Below are positions 60,088 through 64,000 of a stretch of DNA of 64,000 bases, one piece after another; the stretch's first letter is position 1, and each line of letters starts with the position of its first letter. The position numbers were made by a program, and so were the translations under genes. The notes beneath the pieces are model-generated. The model was not told where the DNA came from, searched no databases, and saw nothing but the letters and a program-made list of their open reading frames with translations. The stretch is from Aureimonas altamirensis (GTDB taxonomy: Bacteria; Pseudomonadota; Alphaproteobacteria; Rhizobiales; Rhizobiaceae). Location of the stretch: NCBI RefSeq assembly GCF_001463885.1, contig NZ_BBWQ01000009.1, positions 1-64,000 of the forward strand, given 5' to 3'.

Positions 60088-60819
60088 ATGACGCAGACAG
60101 ACAAGACCATGGCACGCCGTACGCAGGCCGACATGATCCGCGAGGCCATCGCCGACCGGATCGTGCATGGCATCCTGCTGCCGGGAGAGCCTCTGGACGA
60201 GGCCGGGCTGGCGGGCGAGTTCGGCGTATCGCGTACGCCGGTCCGCGAGGCGATCCGCCAGTTGGAATCCATCGGCCTTGCCTTGTCGCGGCCGCATCGG
60301 GGCGCGGTGGTGACGACGCTGACGGAAGCCGAGTTCCAGAACATCTTTCTGGTGATGGCGGAGCTTGAAACCCTTGCCGCCCGTTTGTGCGCCAGGGCCA
60401 TGACCGACGACGAACGATGCCGGCTCGAGGCGCTCCACGCGTCCGGCGAGGCGCTGGTGGCGGCGGGGGAGGTGGAGCGCTACCGCTCCCACAACGACCG
60501 TTTCCACGACGCCATCTATGGCGGCAGCCACAATGGCTTTCTGGAAGAAACCGCGCGCAGCGTGCGCCGGCGGGTGGCGCCGTTCCGGCGGCTTCAGTTC
60601 GACGCCGACCGGCGTATAGACCGCTCCCAGGAAGAGCATGGCCGCGTGGTTGCGGCCATACTGGCAGGCGATGGCGGTGCCGCAGCCGAGGCGATGGGCA
60701 TCCATATGCGCATCGTCGGGCGTACCGTGGGCGATGTCTCCGGGGGACTTGCGGACCGCAAGCCCCGCATGGCGCCGCCGCCTCAGGCGGCGGACCGCTC
60801 CCGGTTGGTCCAGTCGTAG
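60088..60819 (+). CDS. GntR-family regulator with FCD ligand domain
   Basis: This 243-residue regulator has an N-terminal winged helix (LAGEFGVSRTPVREAIRQLE) and an all-helical FadR C-terminal domain with the metal-binding Asp/His set around HNDRFHDAIYGGSHNG. It is the last gene of the nitrogen operon and probably tunes it in response to a pathway compound, on top of sigma-54 control. The palindromes at 50564-50595 or 50652-50676 are possible binding sites. It converges with the M20 gene and overlaps it by 37 bp. Confidence 0.9.
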   Translation: MTQTDKTMARRTQADMIREAIADRIVHGILLPGEPLDEAGLAGEFGVSRTPVREAIRQLESIGLALSRPHRGAVVTTLTEAEFQNIFLVMAELETLAARLCARAMTDDERCRLEALHASGEALVAAGEVERYRSHNDRFHDAIYGGSHNGFLEETARSVRRRVAPFRRLQFDADRRIDRSQEEHGRVVAAILAGDGGAAAEAMGIHMRIVGRTVGDVSGGLADRKPRMAPPPQAADRSRLVQS

Positions 60820-62117
60820 ACGGTAAGCGCGATGGCCTTCGTGCAGGCCACCAGATCCTCGATCGAGACCCGTTCGTTGGGCTGATGGCTCTGGGCCGGA
60901 TCTCCCGGCCCGAAATTGACCGTCGGCGTGTTGCCAAGGCCGGTCGGCAGCCCGATATCGCTGTGCGCGCCGAAGCCGGACAAGGCGGGGTCCAGCTTGG
61001 CCGCAGCCACGGCGCCCTGGAAGCTCTCGACGAACGGGTGGTCCGCCGGAACCTCGGCACAGTCGGCGTCGAGTATCCATTCCACCCGCGCCGGATGCTC
61101 TTTCAGATAGGGGTCTGCCAGGCACACCGCCGCCACATGCGCCTCGATCTCGCGCTTGACATGGCCGCCGAGGCCGAACTCGTCCTTTTCATGAGGCAGA
61201 TATTGGACGTCGATCACGATCTCGCCGCGTCCCGCCATCGAGGATGGATGCTCGCCGACATTGAGCTGGGTGATGATGATCTGGTTGGGCATCGCCATCA
61301 GCGGGTGGTTCTTGCGCGGATCGTGCATCCAGCGCCGGTTCAGGATATCCAGCCCGTCCAGCATCTGCCGGGTCAATTGCACGGCGTCCACCGGGCCACC
61401 AGCATACCACGCATTCGGTGTCAGCTCGGCATGGCCGCCGATGCCGTCGATCACGATGCGGCCCCAGAGGATGCCGTGGCACAAAGGCGCGATGCGGTTG
61501 GCGGTCGGCTCGGTCATGATGCCGGCATCGGCCGAAAACCCCCGGTCGACCATGGCGAGCGAGCCCATGCCGCCGATCTCTTCGTCGACGACCGTCGTAA
61601 AGACGACATCGCCCTTCAGCTCGGCGCCGATTTCCTTCAGGATTTCCACTGCCATCAGCATGCAGGCGACGCCGCCCTTCATGTCCACCGTGCCGCGCCC
61701 GCGCACGAACCCGTCTTCCACCACGGGCACGAACGGGTCGCTTCGCCAATGCGTTGCAGGGCCGGGCGGCACGACATCGATATGGCCCGTCAGCATGATG
61801 GAGCGGCCGTTGCCGCTGCCCTTCAGCGTTCCGCCCAGATTGGGCCGCCCCTCGAAGGTGCGGCCCTTGTTGGCGCCGGGTCGCCCTTCGTACTTCGCCA
61901 GAAGGCCGGGCCCGTCCGGCTCCCAGAGGTCGGTGGTGAAGCCCAGCGATTCCAGCCGCTTCTGCAGGTAGATCTGGCAATCGCGCTCGCCCGGGCCGGC
62001 CTTTGTCGGGTCGTTCATCACGATGGATGGAAATTCGACGAGGCGCGACAGCGTGTCCACGATGCGGTCGGCGCGTGCCTCCACGGCCTCGGCGATGGTT
62101 TCCGGTGATAGGGTCAT
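60783..62117 (-). CDS. M20-family amidohydrolase (ArgE/DapE-like)
   Basis: This 444-residue dizinc hydrolase is related to acetylornithine deacetylase and succinyl-diaminopimelate desuccinylase. It has LTGHIDVVPPG (first metal His/Asp), RGTVDMKGG (bridging Asp), VDEEIGGMG (catalytic and metal Glu) and GFGAHSDIGLPTG (last His). It has no signal peptide. Its ATG at 62117 overlaps the stop of the upstream permease gene (ATGA), so it belongs to the sugar/nucleoside-type importer operon and probably cleaves an N-acyl group or amide from the imported compound. The substrate is unknown. Confidence 0.9.
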   Translation of the reverse strand: MTLSPETIAEAVEARADRIVDTLSRLVEFPSIVMNDPTKAGPGERDCQIYLQKRLESLGFTTDLWEPDGPGLLAKYEGRPGANKGRTFEGRPNLGGTLKGSGNGRSIMLTGHIDVVPPGPATHWRSDPFVPVVEDGFVRGRGTVDMKGGVACMLMAVEILKEIGAELKGDVVFTTVVDEEIGGMGSLAMVDRGFSADAGIMTEPTANRIAPLCHGILWGRIVIDGIGGHAELTPNAWYAGGPVDAVQLTRQMLDGLDILNRRWMHDPRKNHPLMAMPNQIIITQLNVGEHPSSMAGRGEIVIDVQYLPHEKDEFGLGGHVKREIEAHVAAVCLADPYLKEHPARVEWILDADCAEVPADHPFVESFQGAVAAAKLDPALSGFGAHSDIGLPTGLGNTPTVNFGPGDPAQSHQPNERVSIEDLVACTKAIALTVYDWTNRERSAA

Positions 62118-63061
62118 GATGTTCTCCGAACGATGGCAAGCGTGTCGACAAGAAGCACGGCCACAAGCAGCGCACCGACGATGCCGAGTTGCCAGATGCT
62201 GTTGACGTTGATGAGCAGAAGCCCGGTCTGCACCGTGACGAGCAGCAGCACGGCCGCAAGCACGCCGATGACGCCGCCCCGTCCGCCGAAGATGGCGATG
62301 CCGCCCAGCATGGCGGCGGTCAGCGAGGTGAGTTCCAGGTTCTGCCCGATATTGGGGCGGGCGCTGCCCAGCCAGGCAAGGCTGACGAGCGCCGCGGTGC
62401 CCGCCAGGGCGCCGCTGGCGACATAGGCGGCAAGCCGCAGGCGATCCACCGGAATGCCGACAAGCCGGGCGGAACGCTCGTTGAAGCCGGCGGCATAGAT
62501 CCAGCGTCCCCAACTGGTGAAGCGCAGGATTGCGCCGGCAATCAGGAACAGCGGCAAGGCGAGCGTCAGGAAGGGCAGCGGCAGCCCGCCGAGGATACCG
62601 CGCCCCCAGACCGTGAGGCCGGCGGGCACGTTGCCGATATTGGCGCCGCTGGTGATGGCCAGCGCCGTGCCGGAATAGATGTAGAAAGTGCCGAGCGTCC
62701 CGATCAGCGGCAGGATGCCGAGGCGCGTGACGATCAGCCCGTTGGCAAGGCCAAGGACGCCGCCCATCGCCACGCAGGCGGGTACGAGCAGCCAGCCCGG
62801 CATGCCGGCGTCCACCGCCATCATGGACAGGATGGCCGTCAGCGACATGGTGCCGCCGACCGACAGGTCGATGCCGGCGCCGCCGCACAGGATCACCATG
62901 GCCTGTCCAAGCGCGACCAGCGCCAGGATGGTGGAGAATTGCAGAACGGTGGTCACCGTGGAAAGGGCCAGCGCGCCGGGCTGCATCACCGCCAGAATGG
63001 CGATCGCCGCAAGCCAGAGACCGGCCAGGAGATAGAGGGTAAAGTCCCTGGAGCGGATCAT
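62114..63061 (-). CDS. Ribose-type ABC transporter permease
   Basis: This 315-residue RbsC-family permease has about nine hydrophobic segments, with ILCGGAGIDLSVGGTMSLT in the second helix and AAMLGGIAIFGGRGGVIGVL in the last third. It overlaps the M20 gene by 4 bp and the upstream permease gene by 4 bp, so the three are translationally coupled. It is not the same as the permeases in the left-hand importer. The ATPase and binding protein are presumably encoded beyond the right edge. Confidence 0.92.
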   Translation of the reverse strand: MIRSRDFTLYLLAGLWLAAIAILAVMQPGALALSTVTTVLQFSTILALVALGQAMVILCGGAGIDLSVGGTMSLTAILSMMAVDAGMPGWLLVPACVAMGGVLGLANGLIVTRLGILPLIGTLGTFYIYSGTALAITSGANIGNVPAGLTVWGRGILGGLPLPFLTLALPLFLIAGAILRFTSWGRWIYAAGFNERSARLVGIPVDRLRLAAYVASGALAGTAALVSLAWLGSARPNIGQNLELTSLTAAMLGGIAIFGGRGGVIGVLAAVLLLVTVQTGLLLINVNSIWQLGIVGALLVAVLLVDTLAIVRRTS

Positions 63062-64000
63062 CGCACGGCCTCCACAGTCTTTGTTGTGCGGGGCAGGGCC
63101 AGGCGCCCCGAGGCGACTTCACCGCCCAGAACCAGCAGGATCAGCGCGCCCGTCACAACCGGCTGCCACAGCGACGGCACGCCGATCAGCAGCAGGCCAT
63201 TTTGCAGGATGCGCAGCAGAAGTACGCCCAGCGCAGTACCCATCAGGCTGATGCGCCCGCCGAGAATGCTGGTTCCGCCCAGCACCACCGCGGCGATGGC
63301 CTCCAACGCCAGCGTGCCGCCGATGGTCATGGCGACGTTGCGGTAGGTGGCGATATAGAAGATGGCGGCGAGGCCGCAGAGAAGCCCGCTGACAAGGAAT
63401 GCGATGCAGGCGGTGCGGCGCACCGGAACGCCGGCCAGCCGCGCCTTGGGTTCGGATTGGCCGATGGCCAGCAGATGCGGGCCGAAGGGCGTCTTGCGAA
63501 CGGCGACGAAGACGGCGAGATAGGCGAGGGCGATCAGCGGCAGCGCAACCGGAATGCCGAATGGGCGGGCCGCCAGAACATCGGTCAGGCCGGTCGGCAG
63601 GCCGGACAGCCAGCTTCCGCCGAGCGCAAGAAAGATCGCCGCGCGGTAGATACCGTACAGGCCGAGTGTGCCGACGATGGCCGGCACACGCCCGACAACG
63701 ACGACGAGCGAGGCGAGAAGGCCGAGCGCCGCGCCGGCCAGGGGCCCGGCCAGAGCCACCAGATACCAGGGCGCGCCGGCCTCCAGCATTTTGCCTGCCA
63801 GGATCGCCGCCAGCCCCATGGCCACGCCGACCGAAACGTCGATGGCCCCGACGCCAAGAAGAAGCGTCATGCCGAGCCCGACAAGGAACAGTTCGGTCGA
63901 GTTGCGCAGGATCGTGGTTATGTTGGCCGGGGTGGCGAAGGTGGGCGACAGAAAGGCGAACAACAGGCAGGCGGCCAGAATGGCCGCCCCCAGGATCGCT
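63058..64000 (-). CDS. Ribose-type ABC transporter permease, 5' end outside window
   Basis: This RbsC-family permease has 314 residues visible. The frame stays open to the right edge and the extra residues (AILGAAILAACLLFAF) continue a membrane helix, so the start is outside the window; a TTG at 63963 is not needed as a start. Motifs include LLLGVGAIDVSVGVAMGLAA and AVVLGGTSILGGRISLMGT. It overlaps the next permease gene by 4 bp. Together they form a heterodimeric channel. Confidence 0.9.
   Translation of the reverse strand, partial: AILGAAILAACLLFAFLSPTFATPANITTILRNSTELFLVGLGMTLLLGVGAIDVSVGVAMGLAAILAGKMLEAGAPWYLVALAGPLAGAALGLLASLVVVVGRVPAIVGTLGLYGIYRAAIFLALGGSWLSGLPTGLTDVLAARPFGIPVALPLIALAYLAVFVAVRKTPFGPHLLAIGQSEPKARLAGVPVRRTACIAFLVSGLLCGLAAIFYIATYRNVAMTIGGTLALEAIAAVVLGGTSILGGRISLMGTALGVLLLRILQNGLLLIGVPSLWQPVVTGALILLVLGGEVASGRLALPRTTKTVEAVR

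Noticed and set aside
1-64000. Mobile elements, CRISPR arrays, tRNA or rRNA genes
   Set aside because: No transposase or integrase genes, terminal repeats, spaced direct repeats or RNA gene signatures were recognised anywhere in the window.

Overview
The window reads as chromosomal DNA of a high-G+C alphaproteobacterium, most likely a member of the Hyphomicrobiales (Rhizobium/Aurantimonas-like). The basis is the G+C level (about two thirds by eye), the dense translationally coupled operons, and the gene content: many sugar ABC transporters, a TarD-type D-tartrate dehydratase, a SorC-DhaK fusion, a biuret hydrolase of the rhizobial type, FkbM and YghU proteins. No rRNA, tRNA, CRISPR array, insertion sequence or prophage was seen. 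The species cannot be fixed from the sequence alone.

Region 1 (1-10 kb) is a carbohydrate catabolic locus. It has a TIM-barrel sugar-phosphate isomerase/epimerase cut by the left edge, a ribose-type ABC importer on the minus strand (permease, binding protein, ATPase, permease), and a divergent plus-strand operon with a DhaK, two DhaL proteins and a SorC-type regulator fused to a second DhaK domain. This fits uptake and phosphorylation of a short ketose or polyol such as a tetritol/erythrulose or dihydroxyacetone; the substrate is inferred. Region 2 (10-19.3 kb) holds a D-tartrate/malate locus (tarD, a ttuC-like dehydrogenase, an orphan Bug/TctC receptor, LysR), two exporters, a DinJ-YafQ toxin-antitoxin pair and a YeeE/YedE sulfur-compound transporter.

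Region 3 (19.3-30.3 kb) is a peptide-type ABC importer operon whose duplicated ATPase carries a C-terminal polysaccharide-lyase-like domain and is coupled to an FkbM methyltransferase. It is followed by genes for UDP-glucuronate/galacturonate precursors. Region 4 (30.4-35.7 kb) is a compact four-gene operon: an ABC-exporter-like membrane protein with a badly degenerate ATPase domain, a stand-alone cyclic-nucleotide-binding protein, a metallo-beta-lactamase-fold hydrolase and a class III nucleotidyl cyclase. It looks like a self-contained second-messenger module and is the strongest candidate here for an undescribed system. It diverges from region 5 (35.8-43.9 kb), a polysaccharide cluster with four glycosyltransferases (one fused to a deacetylase) and a UDP-GlcNAc-type dehydrogenase.

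Region 6 (44-50.5 kb) contains a cobalamin riboswitch in front of a BtuB-like receptor, a DEDDh exonuclease, an argininosuccinate-lyase-like protein with a signal peptide, a small acetyltransferase and an MFS carrier. Region 7 (50.8-60.8 kb) is a long nitrogen-scavenging operon behind a near-perfect sigma-54 promoter: a BMP-type ABC importer, a formamidase-like amidase, biuret hydrolase, a second cysteine hydrolase, a cupin, allophanate hydrolase and a GntR regulator. Region 8 (60.8-64 kb) has an M20 amidohydrolase downstream of two ribose-type permeases, the last cut by the right edge.
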